From: Acanthacorydalis orientalis
Taxonomy: Eukaryota > Arthropoda > Insecta > Megaloptera > Corydalidae
NCBI GenBank assembly: GCA_034766995.1
Contig: CM068322.1
Span: 10,060,810-10,124,809, forward strand
DNA length: 64,000 nucleotides
Direction: 5' to 3'
Shown here: in pieces, positions 49,830-63,919 of the stretch
Position numbering within the stretch: the first letter of the stretch is position 1
Layout: the number at the start of each line of letters is the position of its first letter
Program-made: the position numbers and the translations under genes
The notes under the pieces: model-generated
Told to the model about the DNA's origin: nothing
The model's input: only the letters and a program-made list of their open reading frames with translations
Databases searched by the model: none

Positions 49830-51764
49830 TTACTTGTTTACATTTTAAAGTAGAAAGATCTACAATAAAAATATTTGCATTTCTTGTAATCTTTTCCTCA
49901 GAATTTTTAGAGTGGTACTATAAATCTACTTATATTATAACTATGAGTGGCACTAAAATCATGTAAACGTTTCTGTGGAAGAAAAATATAATAGTTTCAT
50001 TTTATGATAGATGTAGTAAATAAATTAATTATATATAAGTACGTACCTTAACATTTTCACATTTAATTCTCGACATGTAAGCGCATCATTATTGTATAAA
50101 AAATTTAACATATCTGTATATCATTTATCCTTTTTTCATGATTATTATTTATTTGAAAAAGTGTACAACCAACAATCATTTTTGTGAAGTTCTATGACTT
50201 TTAAATGTGATATTTCATAAATATAATCTACTGATTTAAATCTCTGTTAATAAAAACATTTTTTTTAAATTAAAACACAGCATAGAAGCATAATCGATTT
50301 ACTTACTTTATACATGATCTTCCTGTTATTATTAATTTACTAAATATAAAACTCTCTAAATGCTTATGTACTCGTAATATCATATATATAACCTACATAT
50401 TTGGTAATATTATACAAAAAAAATACTGCCAGAGTTTTATTCTTCACAATTTTAAAAAGTATAGTTCTCGATCACTTGAGTTTCTGTTTTCCACTATTAG
50501 TTTTGGTACGTCTGCGATCTTCGGGTAGATTTGAGATCATTACAGAGTTATCTGAAATTTAAACTGAAGATCATACGTGGCGAAACTAGTAGTGGGAGAT
50601 AAAAAGTCGAAAGAGACGAAGACTATCAGGATAATGCATACAATTTTATATCTGAAAATAAATTTATACGATGATAAAAAAATATTGTATTATAAATGTT
50701 AAAATAACTGCATTAAAAAGCCTTTATATTGTTTTAAATTTTATTTATATCGATAATAAGCTCTAATGAGAGATTAGCCATTAAATCTATGACATATTTT
50801 ACAATCAATTATATTATCCTTAAACATTACCAATAATTTTAAATATTTATAATATTGCTTTACAAGTTTGAATTACACTTTACAAAGAATGATATGTAAT
50901 CATTATTAAATATAGATACATTTTCTTTTTAGGTAAAAATACATAAATTGGTCCTATATTCAGTTTCCATTATGTAATGAGTAAAGAAGTTTTATGAATC
51001 AATCGATAATTTAGTTTTTACATGAATGAGTAATTTATACTTTTTTACTAACATAAAAATATAAAAAATCGAAATAAATAATTAAAATTTCGATTGACGT
51101 TTTCGAATTAATAGAAAAAGAATAAATACTTTTTTAACCATATACAGTCAATACATTAATATGAGAAAAGTAGATCTTCATAATTGGAATTTTATTTATG
51201 ACATTTATTTATTTAAATTGTTTTAGTTAAAGTAAACGTACAGTGAAGTATATATATATATATAAATGTGCGTGTGTGTGTATATCTGTGAGTGTGTGCG
51301 TATATGTATATATAACTTATTTCCAAATACTATTATAAAAATTAAAATTTATTTTTACCTGTGATGTTCTCGTTACAATTATAGATTTTATATAATGACC
51401 AATAATAAATTGAATTAATTCGAAGATAAAAAATTATTATTCCATCAGTGAATATGACAATGCGAACAGTTTCATTATAGAATCGATTAAGATTTTTTTT
51501 CATTTATATATATATATATATATATATAAATCTATTTATTTATTAAGCTAAATAGATAAATATATTACTTATTAACATTTAAGAAACATAACTCAAAATG
51601 TACCTAAAAATATGCTGGAAAAGTATATCAAAAATGCGTTAGACATATAATAAATGAAAAATATAGGCACTGAGTCGTTGAAATAAGAAAAAAATAGAAA
51701 ACAAGCCTTTACTTAGTACTGCTTCTTAGATATTAAAGATGATACTTAGTTTCAAGCCTGAGTG
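49830..51764. other. AT-rich DNA with one imperfect hairpin
   Basis: Nothing coding is supported. A hairpin at 50,491-50,596 is listed separately. Short TA/TG tracts occur at 51,250-51,315 and 51,506-51,530. Confidence 0.55.
50491..50596. repeat. Imperfect inverted repeat (stem-loop)
   Basis: The left arm ccactattagttttggtacg...gatcttcgg pairs with the right arm ctgaagatcatacgtggcga...actagtagtggg over about 33 positions, around a loop of about 40 bases. Several mismatches would be G-U pairs in RNA on one strand. It may be a small MITE relic or a hairpin RNA source. Confidence 0.5.
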
Positions 51765-52815
51765 TATATAAATCGGTCATTTCCAAAACTACATGTCATG
51801 TTTTTTTTTCAAAATTGTTTTTTTTTCTTATCGAAATTAGATCCTTGAGAGTAGCCTTGTATCAGAATAAAAATTACATTAGCCACATTGTACCTAGCTG
51901 TCAAACTTGGTCACTTTTTTGACTAACGACCGTGATTATGGAGTTATTAAAAAAACTGTACGAAAAAATGATCGCATATATGTGTCAAAGATTACGTTAA
52001 AATGGTTAGTTAATCCAGTATAAAATTATCAATAAAAGAAGTACGAACTGAGGGGATTTTTTAATTTAGAAAATGGTATGTTCCGTTTTATGAAAAAAAT
52101 TGTTTATCAACTGAATCTTATAGATGAAGAGTTCCGAAAAACCAGAAAAGAACATTTGCTCCTTCAACATACATGGGATTTCAATACAATGCTAATAAAG
52201 CTGGGATGATGAAGACTGAGGAATTCATAGATGGTTCATCAAAAAACACATTCCAGCTACTAAAACATACTACAGCTGTGATGTCACTTCCATTTGCGAA
52301 AGCATGTGGATCGAAAATTTCGATGAAGTATAAAAAAATATACAATTTAAAACCAGTGAAAGAAAACATCTTAGAGGCGCACATGTCATTTTACAACGAA
52401 ATATTCAGCTGGACAATCTAAGAAATGGAAGAAACTCTGATAGAATCCGATAGCGAATATGATTAAGGACCTTAATATTAGATTATAAGCGAGATACATA
52501 CTTGTGTGCTATAATATAATATTTTTCAACAAAGAATCATAAAAATAAAAATCTTTTATAAACAATTTATTATGCATTTAATATTATTTCCTGTAAAAAC
52601 AATAAAAGTCAAAACAATTTACGTTGATTTTTTTTATATTAAGGTTTCATGGGACAATATTTATTACGCAACTAATAAACTAGAGGCCTAAAAAACATAT
52701 TAACAAAGAAAATCTTTAAATAATCTTATTATTTTTGTGTTACGCAGTTTTTATTTAAACCTGTAAAATTTAAATACTGAGACTTAAGTAGTTTTTGAAA
52801 TGACCGATTTATATA
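51765..52815 (+). mobile_element. 1.05-kb DNA transposon relic with 28-bp terminal inverted repeats
   Basis: The outer 28 bp at 51,765-51,792 (tatataaatcggtcatttcc...) and at 52,788-52,815 are reverse complements with one mismatch. The repeat-bounded segment carries a decayed reading frame in its second half. Flanking TA-rich sequence hides any target duplication, though TA is possible. The superfamily is not recognised. Confidence 0.75.
52128..52466 (+). pseudogene. Decayed reading frame inside the 1.05-kb transposon relic
   Basis: An open frame follows a TGA at 52,125-52,127 and reads RVPKNQKRTFAPSTYMGFQY, then NANKAGMMKTEEFIDGSS, and on to FYNEIFSWTI, where TAA at 52,419-52,421 breaks it. 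In the same frame after that stop, EMEETLIESDSEYD runs to a second TAA at 52,464-52,466. An acidic SDSEYD-like end is what a natural protein C-terminus would look like, so the first stop is probably a mutation. In another frame just upstream, MKKIVYQLNLIDEEFRKTRK also looks protein-like. The place inside terminal inverted repeats suggests the tail of a transposase. No catalytic motif is recognised and the family is unknown. Confidence 0.45.
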
Positions 52816-54056
52816 GAATATATTTAGTTTCGTATTTTATATTGAATTTTCATTTTTCTCATTTTTTTTATTAATTTTTTATTTGTTTTTGAATAAGAAG
52901 AAAGTGTAGTACTGTGTTAAGAAAAACTGATAAAGTATTAGATAATTATTTAACGAATGTATTAGTGTTAAATGATTACTGAATATGCAATTAAATTTCA
53001 TAAAAATAATGAATTATAATATTTAACATAAAAATAATGAAAAATTAAAAAAATATATATTTTATAATAATATAATGAAAAAAAAATTTGCTACCATATT
53101 CACAATAAATTCATATCAACAGAAAATAATATTTTCGCATGAAAAATTCTGTATATGAATGCATTTCTAGTACTCGCCAAAAATATATAATCGCTAATTA
53201 TAACAGATAATTTTTATTTTGACCATAAAAAAGTTTTTTCAATATTCCTGATTTCAACAAGAGTGTTATAGTATGGTAATATATATTTAGATTGATTAAT
53301 CTTGTTAAAAACAAAACAAAAAATTAAAATTTTGTATTTTTTTAAATAAATATTTTTATTAAAAATGTGATGTAAGAACATACTACTTCTAGATGATATT
53401 TATGCCGATACTAAATATTATAATTAAATAATATTGATGTAAAAAATAATATGACTTCTTTTATTCTAGTTTATACAGTATACAAATTCAATATAAAATA
53501 TTCAAAAAAATATGTTTTAATGACGTCCACTAAAAATGATTTCACATTTTGTATTCTTTAATGTATGAAATGATTTTTTAAACATTTTAAATTAGTATAC
53601 TTTTTTCATTAATTTTCATATTTCATGTATTAATATTTCCAATACAAGATAAATATATGAATAAATATATTTACCTAAAACGTGCAGCACTTGGCATGTT
53701 TTGCACGCTATATAATACTCATGTATTAGAATTATTTGTGTTTTTTTATATATATTAGTTTATTTATAACAATTCAAAACGTCAACCGATATATTAATTT
53801 TCTTTGAAATACTGAATATAAATAAATAATTTATGATGTAAATATATGAATACACTGACGTATTAAATCAAGAAGCAATTCAAGAAATGTTGATCGAAAT
53901 CAATTTTTTATCGAAAAAAAAGCTCATATGAACATCTAAAACATTTTAACATCACTATTACATAAAGTAATTTATTACTTTTATGTGCACATATTGTAGA
54001 TTCTATGCATACAAAAATAATACGAATTAGACTATTATTTCTTTATACGAACTATA

Positions 54057-54061
<5 letters not shown>

Positions 54062-54116
<55 letters not shown>

Positions 54117-54121
54117 CACAT

Positions 54122-54161
<40 letters not shown>

Positions 54162-54162
54162 T
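54062..54162. repeat. Compound (TA)n(CA)n microsatellite
   Basis: Alternating blocks of TA and CA dinucleotides. Confidence 0.97.
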
Positions 54163-54305
54163 TAATTATAGGTGTACATATTCTGAACTATAAATATATT
54201 CATTATATACTTAATGTTATAATTAACTAATTTGATAATAAAATAAAAGATAATTTATTTAGAAATAAGTTTAAAAACCCGCTTAATAAATATATTACTT
54301 TATTT

Positions 54306-54307
<2 letters not shown>

Positions 54308-54390
<83 letters not shown>

Positions 54391-54391
54391 A
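54308..54391. repeat. (TA)n microsatellite
   Basis: About 84 bp of TA with one ATG interruption. Confidence 0.97.
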
Positions 54392-54683
54392 ATTTTTTTA
54401 TTTCTTTCTTTTTGAATTAACACAATTATGAGAAAAAAATATATAAAAAAAGAATTCTTTATTTTTAAAATATTCAAATTGGTATATATTTTTATTCCAA
54501 TTTCATAACATTTTCTTACTGTTTTTCTGGTAATTTGTGTGATTTTAATGTAATGAAAATAATTAAATTTTTTGTATTGTTAAAAGTTATAATGTTTGCT
54601 AAATTTATCTGGTCTATATTTAGTAATTTTATTTAATATAAATTTATATATACAATCACATAGATATACATCTCCCCCCCTTC

Positions 54684-54723
<40 letters not shown>

Positions 54724-54724
54724 G
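54684..54724. repeat. (CT)n(TA)n microsatellite
   Basis: About 24 bp of CT followed by about 16 bp of TA, after a run of seven C. Confidence 0.97.
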
Positions 54725-54954
54725 CATGTATGCAAATGTATATTAGGCAGCCATTTATTTTCAAAGTCTAAATTGTTGTACAAAAGCCACTCGGAATTTT
54801 GCTCCTCAGACCTCCAACCATTTTCCTTAAAATTTGAGCTCATCTGAATAATTTTTGAATGAGAAAAATTGAGCTCGAAATCATAATTAGTCCTTATATG
54901 GATTTTATCAATATATGTACCACAGAAAATTAAAATTGATCATAATATTTCCTC

Positions 54955-54958
<4 letters not shown>

Positions 54959-55016
<58 letters not shown>
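54959..55016. repeat. (TA)n microsatellite
   Basis: About 58 bp of uninterrupted TA. Confidence 0.97.
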
Positions 55017-55021
<5 letters not shown>

Positions 55022-55351
55022 CATGTGAATATTTTACAATTTTTGAACGAAGTTATAAAATAAAATACAGTTTTTACATCTGCAAAGTGAGTTAATAACA
55101 AAATTTCCTATTTTCTATTAACAATATGTAATTTAAGAATGGAAGAATGTACTGAATATATTACTATAACTTGATGGAGAGAGTAGATTTGTAAAACTGC
55201 AGCAATAATAACAAATGGCTTGATGCTACAAAAAATGCAGGATTCTCAAAATATAAAAAATCAAGATATTAATATAAAATAAAAATTAAACTAATTTTAT
55301 ACTAGTGTTATAAGTATTTTGTATTATACATAATACATTTCTGTTATGTTT

Positions 55352-55353
<2 letters not shown>

Positions 55354-55408
<55 letters not shown>

Positions 55409-55420
55409 TGTTGTTGTTGT
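55354..55420. repeat. (TA)n microsatellite followed by (TTG)n
   Basis: About 50 bp of TA, then ttgttgttgtt. Confidence 0.95.
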
Positions 55421-56499
55421 TTCACATTATATCAGATACTATATTAATGATACTGAATTTGTAATATGTTTTATCAAAATGTACTTTTAAATATTATATG
55501 AAATAACTGTCATTTCATCCCTTAATTATTTCATACTTTAGAATTTTAAGCTTTTTTAGTTTACTATTATTAGTAAAGAGATAAAAAATTATCTTCAAAA
55601 TAAGCAAGTATTAAAAGTAAATAAACTGACTATTTTATATGAAACATTAATGTTAAAATCTTTAGATGTTCAAGTTTATATTCTTACAGGTATGTCTTAA
55701 AAAATCTAGAAACATATTAAATAAAGACGGATGTTATGCGACACTTACAGTATTATTGAATCTGTATATACAATAATCACTTGTTTCCAAATCGGTTGCT
55801 ATTTTATTGATTACATTTGTTTGAAATTATAATATGGGAACGATTTTAATTTTTGTCATACTCTCAAAATTGTTCCATGTACAAAAAATAAAATTAAAAA
55901 ATTAAAATTTCTGAAGACCAATTTTTAAAAATAAGACTTGAAAACAAAATCAAATTTTGCCAAAAATTAATATTCTTTTTTAAAAAAGAATCTGTCTTTC
56001 TTTAAGATTTATAAAATAGTGGTAAAACTTTTTCTAAAATGATCATTTTGATTTGTGCAATGTTCTAAGTTTTGGGTAGACATCAGAAATTGTTTTGTAA
56101 AGAGTATAGATAAATAAAATGTAAATAAAAATTTTCTTAAAAATTTTAATCAGAAAAATCTAAATATATGAGTTCTGTAATAATAGGTGATGAAGTTTGG
56201 CTATATTATTATGATGTTTCAATGAAATCATTAAAAAAGTTGTTGGTATCTCAGGTGACGTAAATAATTTTAAAAATGATAAGCAATTACTATCCATGTA
56301 AATAAGAATGTTTGCTATATTTTTAAATTAATAGGTTACTATTAATCTAGAAATACTCAGCAGAGAAGACACCTTTACAAGAGACTTTGAAATATGGTCA
56401 ACTCAAAGTTTTCAGAATTTTAAACATCTGTTTTATCATTTACAAACATCTGTTTTTAACAATGATAGTACAAACAAATTGAGCTTAATTTACGAAAAA

Positions 56500-56508
<9 letters not shown>

Positions 56509-56549
<41 letters not shown>
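56509..56549. repeat. (TA)n microsatellite
   Basis: About 40 bp of TA. Confidence 0.97.
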
Positions 56550-56552
<3 letters not shown>

Positions 56553-59500
56553 TGGATAGTAATTACTATAGAATTTAATTTTGTAGTTCTAAACATTATT
56601 CTCTGTATCTGATTTATTCTCAACTATCAAAATAATTTGACAGAATATCATTTAGTTGCCGAAAATGACCTAATTGATACAGTTGTGTGATTGATATAAG
56701 TAATATAACAATTAAAATCTTACAAAAGTATTCGTAAAGGTCCGAAAAGAAAAAATCATAAAAAAAATTTAGTTCTATTGACAACTTAGGAAAGCAGATT
56801 GTAATACTGAATTTAATTTAGTGAAGTTGAATTTTATTCATTTGATATCAACATCAATTTGTATTTGAACAAACTGATTCTATCAATAAGTTGTCAGTTA
56901 CTTTGATCAAAGTAATAGAATATTAGGAAATATAACTATTTAAAAAGTAATGATAAAAGTAAGTAATAATATTAAAAAAAAAATTATCATATATTTAAAT
57001 TGTTTCGCAATTTTCAAAAATTTCAGATATTTATCACTTTGATTCAATTTTTTTGGTTATTAAAGTAAAACTGATCATATAAAATGGCATTAAAAAGAAA
57101 GTTTACTGATTGATTAACTATAAAATTTTATTACAAATAAAAGCATTATATAGTTTGGAATTTTCAAACCTTTATTAATGATTATTCTATTTTAATAAAA
57201 AATAAATTATACCTATTGTTAATATGATTCGAAAATATAGATTTAGAAATGAATAACAAATAACATATAAGTTATTTAAAAAGCAATATTAATTCTTTAA
57301 CCGATTTGAAAACGTTTGATAAACGTAATATACTACATTTTATTTACGCCAATATACAGATTAGTTTATCTTCTACAACTATTCGAATTTAAGCGAATAC
57401 TTTTCCAATCTTTACATAAATGATGTAAAGTTTTATAAATGTTTACTTTTTTGTCGATATTAGACGAATTGAAATACATTTTTCGACATGAGAATTCTTA
57501 ACTCATACATGTTACAATGTTATAAAATGTTTATGTACATCTTTACATATAATCTATTTTCTACCTACAATTTTTTTATTACAATACAAAACTTACATTT
57601 ATATATTTGCTAGAACCATTTAATGCCAGTCTGGGATTTTCTCTCATAAGCATGGGTTTTATAAATTAATACTATATAAAACATCGCTGCCATTTTATTT
57701 TTAAAAGTAGATGTTTTCTTTTTAATTTGCATTAAAATATTTAGGCATTTTTTTCGAAGGAACTAATTAGAGTATACCAGACACTCGTATATATGCAACT
57801 CTATTGTAACTAGTAATTTACATTCCAGGTAGTAAGGTTTTTGTGCCAGTGAAAACTAATTTGCAAGTTATTCTCTAGAATTTGTTTTTATACAAAAACC
57901 TATTTTTTATTATTATGTAATAATGAATCGTTTACAAATGTTATTAATTCTTCGAAAATGAATTCATATTCAATAAATTTTCTATAGTTTTAATTTATTA
58001 AATTAGTTGTATTTAATAAATGATTTGTAATTATCGTTAACTTCTTAAAACTGTTGATAAATTATTTATTTATTAATAAATTATAAGAAATTTGTAAATT
58101 AATAAATGAGCATAATTAAACTATTGTATCTAACACATTTGTAACTTATGACAATTTGTATCTTGCAACATTGATATTTTTATAATCATAAGAATTGTTT
58201 CAACGAAAATGACAATTTATTCTTTATTTCCACTGTTTAAATACGCTTTAAAAATTTGACTCTATCAACTCGTATTCAAATATTTGAAGCTGAATTAATA
58301 TAAGCTTGAATTATTTTATATTTGATAAATACTTGTTTCATATTTCAAATTAAAATAAATGTATTTTTCCGAACTTTATTAAAATTTGTGTTCATTTTGA
58401 CTTGCTACGACAGAGCTTTCAAATAATTTTTAATTTATATATTAATATATACTGTTATACATATGTATATATATATATATATATATTAAACATTATTGTT
58501 GAAATTACATCATTACATGATGTAGTGTCAACAAGCATTTGTTTAGAAATATTTCACCAATGTTATATAAAAAATCTCTTTAAATACTACAGACCTATTT
58601 TTTTTAATTAGCAAATATTTTGAAAGATTACTGGCACAAAAAATCTGTTGAATTTTATATACCAAGTTAAAAATATTTAAGATTATAATAATTTGGTTTT
58701 GACATTTATTACAAATAAATGAATTTTATAAATGCTTTCGTTTGGAAATATTGAATTTAAGTTCCTTGATATATTTCAAATATGTAACTTTATTATTGAA
58801 AACAAATTTTATTTCATTTAAAATACAAAAATAATTCTGGCTGAAATAAAATTTAATCATTTCACAATCAGATTTAAAAAAGAAGTATTTAAGATTATAT
58901 TTTTTACACATTGTGAGCAATGCATTATAGTAAAAATATTGAAATTAAAATGAAATTGAATTGTACTGAAGACATTTCTTGGTACATATTATTATACCTT
59001 CGTTTAACATTCAACTTAAAACTATACAAACCATTTCTACAAAATATATGAGCTTGATTTTATATAATAAATAAATTTATAAGTATGATTTGTGCAAATA
59101 AAAAAGCGACATATTTAATTGTTACTCGATTTCATTTGCACAAAGAGGCTATTTACATCTTTCAATATTTAATAGCTAATAAGTAAACATTTAAATAATA
59201 ATTTCTCTGTAATGAAAGTACAAATTTATTTTACTTTTTGGCAAATATACTAAAAGAAATTGGTTTTAAATTTTATTTATTTTTCTTGTACGCTATTTCA
59301 TTCGGATATTAATTAGTTTCTTTCTACATTTCAGCGGGCCTGCACTGAAGACATGTTTATATATACAAGCAACGAAGAATAAACATGATAAGCAATTTTC
59401 TAAATGCAAATCGATTAATCGTTTATTAAAATGTTACTAATTTGCTTATAGACTTTGTTTCTACAACAAACATTTTATATATTATAAAACCTTAAACTTT

Positions 59501-62222
59501 TTGAGAAATAATTTGGCTTGGGTATCTCTTAACATTAATTTATCTACAAATAAGTAAAATTTTAACATTATTTCGAAAAAAAGTTTTATTCTCAATTTAC
59601 ATTTTATTAATAATTTTAAAGAAAACTATAAGTAATTACATTTAAAATAAATTGCAACTGTAATTACACATTTTTAAAACATATATAATTGAAATTTTGA
59701 CGAGTTTCTTAATGTTTTTTTTTTAAATTTCGTAAATTTATTTTAAACATGTATTTACAAGAAATGTTTTGTAAAAATTATACAAAGAGAACTGAAATAA
59801 TATAAAAATTAATGTTGTATATACATGTATTACTTTATAGAATTTTCTTCATTTTATAAAAATATTTATCAAATCACATATAAAGACAAATTCATAAAAC
59901 CCCCTTTTTATACATTTGTTTTACATTTACTTGGCTCAGATTCTTATTTATTTACAGAGTAGTAAAGAAACCTCAAAATTCTTGTTGCAAATGTGAAATA
60001 TTCGATAAAGTCCATTGATTTCAATGAAATTAGTAAGTTGAGATTTTATTCTTATGTAAAATATTAGATATATTTATAATAAAAAAATTATTTTTTTCTA
60101 TTTGACTTATATTAATTTTCTATTATTATTGTTGATATAAGACAATTTAAATATCGAAATAAGTGATTTCTAGATTTATGTCATCAGTGCTAATGTATAA
60201 TCTACTTATTCATATTGTTGCTACCAGTATACTATTAATTATTTTATTATAAGAATTTTGAGGTTTAGTAATAACTAATAAAATATTAATATTTCTAACT
60301 AAATTCTAGCAATCTTTTGACTACCTGATTGTAAGATTATATTTTTCAGTTAACACTTAATATTGAACTATTATATATTTATTATCTTTGCTGATTTATT
60401 CTTTCAATATTTAATAAATTTTTCATTGTATCAAATAAAATTAAAAATTGTATAAATTTACAAATCAGTTTCATTCCTCAAATTTACAACATTAAACATA
60501 CAATACTTTTATATAAAATGGAGATGGTAATAATTTCGATGTGCATTTTATTAGCGAACTGAATACTGATTTTTTTTAATTTTTTGATATATTAGATATG
60601 ATTCAAAATGTCTGTTTGAATTATGTATGGTTGAATGAATATATTCAAAATAGTTAATAGCGCTTAACAGTTATTGTTGTATAGAAAAAATGTACTATAA
60701 TAGATTTGAAATTTTATAATTTAATTTTGGTATTAATTTACACATCTTTACTATTCAAAGTGTTCAAATTCAGAACAGTTTCATTATTTACTAAGTGTTA
60801 TTAGCAATTATTCCTACGAAACTTAATTTCGCACTTGAAAAAATAATAGTGGTAAAAATAAATCAAGTATAATAAATGTAACTACATTTTTATGAATATA
60901 TTCATAAATGAAAAATAGCACATTTATTAAATGAACATGAGTGTAAAATGTCATGGTGATTTATATTCAGTTGTTTACTATACTAATTTAATTATTTCTT
61001 TATAAAGTCCATTAATCACATAAGAATTATATGTACTAAATACAAATATATATATATATATATATTTATATATACATAATATTTGTATTTATTTAATTTC
61101 TTTATATATAAATGACTGAATTTTTTAAATGTAATATAAAATTTGAAAAATTCTTAACTGACTTGTTTTTTTATAAATATATTAATTTGTTACAGTTCTG
61201 CTAGTACAATGTAATAAAATTATATATATATATATAATATGTATGTATGTATATGTGTGTCTTTACTCAAAATTTTATAATGAAATTAAATAGTCTTTTT
61301 TGTAAAAATGATTGCCAATTATGCTTATTTTTCATATTAGGACTATTATTATTTTAATGTAAATACAATAATAAACAATAAGTATTCTATAGGTTTTAAA
61401 GTATAAAACTAAATATTTTTATATATACTTAAAAAATGTAAGAAGAGATATAAATACTACTAAAGAATTATAATTGCAGATAAAAAGTGTTACTCAGGAG
61501 CTTTTTACACACAGGCAAGAACTACGATGTTTACTTTCCAAATGACTATTACTATTACATCTCTGTATATATCCGTATAAACATATAGATGTTTGAGTAG
61601 TTCATTTTGAAAAAGTATCATGATTCGAAAAATTAACTGTTTAAATACTAGAAAGGTAATTTAAATATTTGATAATCATACATTATTTTAAGATATATTT
61701 ATCTGAAAAGAGTGCTTACTTTTTTTACTCAGATTGACCCTCTTACGTATTATAGATACTTTCTGTACTATTTGTTTATATATATATATATATCATATGT
61801 ATGCATGTGTAAATATATTTGTATATGTTTGAAAATATGTGATGGTAATTAATATAAAACATAGATAATTTACAAATATATAGATTAATTGAGTTCCAAA
61901 TTAATACAAACATATGATTAAATCAATGGTATAGTATTATTAATCAAATAAATAAAAATATATACAACAGTATTTATTTATTTAATACCGATTATAATAA
62001 TTATTAAACTACAATTATCATGATTTGAAAAAAATTTTAATAAATTATAAACGTTCTTGGAATTAAAGTAATAATCTCATTTATTAATAAATGCTCTTGG
62101 AGTATTTTTTTGGTATCTTTTTATAATTGTTATAAATATATTCACTAAACATTACTTATTCCATGAATAATTTTTTAATGTTTTGAAACATTAACTTTAT
62201 ATTTATAAAATTTATTTGATAG

Positions 62223-62226
<4 letters not shown>

Positions 62227-62273
<47 letters not shown>
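62227..62273. repeat. (TA)n microsatellite
   Basis: About 47 bp of TA. Confidence 0.97.
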
Positions 62274-62278
<5 letters not shown>

Positions 62279-62576
62279 GAATAGTCTAATTTGTTTATAG
62301 CGAACACAAGGATCGTATTTATTGCCTCGTTATAACCGTTACTCATCACATCAACGACAAGTAATTATGACCTAAATATCTTTTTTTTATATAAATATAA
62401 GTAATACGATCTTAATTTATGTTATAAAGTAGAACAGCCATTAAATTTAAGTAAAAAATACATGCATATCTAGAAAAAATATCACAATATAGTTCTAATA
62501 TTGTAGTCAAAATTCACGTTCATAAGTGAATTATTTTCTTATTTCACAAAACCACAATTTTTTTTCTAATAAAAGG

Positions 62577-62712
62577 TAATGATTATTGATCATTTTTGAT
62601 TGTTGCTTACAATGTATGACTGCATATGTGCATTTCGTTCATCCTCTCTGAGAATGATGGAATCACCATCTAAATGTATATAAGCAACAATAAAAAATGA
62701 CCAATAATTATA
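62577..62712. mobile_element. 136-bp hairpin MITE
   Basis: The ends are imperfect inverted repeats of nearly 40 bp. The left reads gattattgatcatttttgat, then tgttgcttac; the right is its reverse complement, atgtatataagcaacaataa, then aaaatgaccaataatta. A unique, more GC-rich centre (cattcgttcatcctctctgag region) of about 55 bp separates them. Size and layout fit a miniature inverted-repeat transposable element. No target duplication could be fixed in the AT-rich flanks. Confidence 0.7.
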
Positions 62713-63149
62713 AAATATATTCACAATTTTATTTAATCTAAAAACACACATTTTATCTAATACAGAGCGTTAATTAAAATGATATTGACAGACAAATAGG
62801 GAATTTTATATTTGAAGATGCACAGAATTATTTTTTATGTTTTAAAAATGCAATTTATTACAAATTAAAACAAAGAGTAACGTTTTTAGAACCAACAAAA
62901 TTTGTTTGGTACATCCAATAAGTTCGTTATAAGAAGTGTTGTATAGAAATATGTATTAATAAAAAGTACCTTCTTACTGATTTGTGCGTAAAACTTGTAG
63001 TTGAGTGGTTAATATACTGAAATGTTGATTACATTGTATGCGCTTTCACGTCTATTATACTTTCAAATTAGTCCTAAATGGCTAATATGTTAGGTTTATT
63101 ACTGCCTAATTGTTCTAACATCATTCAGAAAGTTATTGGATAATATACA

Positions 63150-63520
63150 TTGAACCTCTGTACGATACAGGGAATACATCCCGCGTTATAGGAAACCACA
63201 TTATAGAAAACCGCGTTATATGAATCACATTTCTTATATTTGAACTGTGAGTGTGGCGTAACGGTTTTGTACAAACTTGCTTATGCGGATACAAATGTGT
63301 CTATGCAAGTTTATATATTTAACATCACTTAAACATTTTGAATAAAATTCTTTTAAATAAAGAAAAAAAAACTTAGCGTAAGTTATTCAATTATAAAAAT
63401 TGCATTATACGGGATTGTTTATTGCATTTTATGAGTATTGATCGCAATTTTTGCGTAGCATTACACGAATCCGCGCTATAGGGGAACGCGTTATATGGGG
63501 ATCCCCTATGCTTTATGAGT
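63150..63520. repeat. Dispersed repeat with iterated CGCGTTATA-like motifs
   Basis: Variants of ccgcgttatagg occur near 63,181, 63,213, 63,471 and 63,489, with ccacattatagaaaa between the first two, in two clusters about 250 bp apart. CpG-rich short motifs stand out in AT-rich DNA. Related gctataac / cgttataacc words occur near 62,325 and 63,850. This may be the two sub-terminal regions of a transposon relic. The family is not recognised. Confidence 0.45.
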
Positions 63521-63870
63521 AAAGATCTTGACAGAATAAATAATTTACATAAAATAACCATATGGCCATATTTTGAGATTTCTAGATTCTAAATGTTAAA
63601 CCTTATACAATTTTTCGTATATAAATTCTTTTTATTTGCCTATGAAAATGTACATGCAGTTATCGAAGTCAAGAGCAAAAAAAATCAGTAGCAAATAATA
63701 AAAAGTAAATATGATACCATATTCTAATGCAAATTCTAATATACATTTTTTGTTACCGTTTGCAGGGAACAAAAACATTTTTTATTTTTTAAATTATTCA
63801 TTTAAAATTCACTTGCTCACTATAGTTGTGAAATCTTTAGATTTGTGCTCGCTATAACTGTATTCAACTG

Positions 63871-63871
<1 letters not shown>

Positions 63872-63917
<46 letters not shown>
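63872..63917. repeat. (TA)n microsatellite
   Basis: About 45 bp of TA. Confidence 0.97.

Positions 63918-63919
<2 letters not shown>

Larger units (their letters stand above)
52816..62576. other. AT-rich DNA with many microsatellites and no recognised gene
   Basis: Nearly 10 kb with only chance frames, made largely of TA-rich microsatellites and their translations. A less AT-rich block at 54,740-54,900 (gagctc repeated at 54,836 and 54,871) may be a dispersed-repeat fragment. Another at 59,335-59,385 (cgggcctgcactgaagacat) is unexplained. Confidence 0.55.

Noticed and set aside
54005..54477. Tyr/Ile-rich and Thr/Tyr-rich frames
   Set aside because: They are translations of TA and CA microsatellites.
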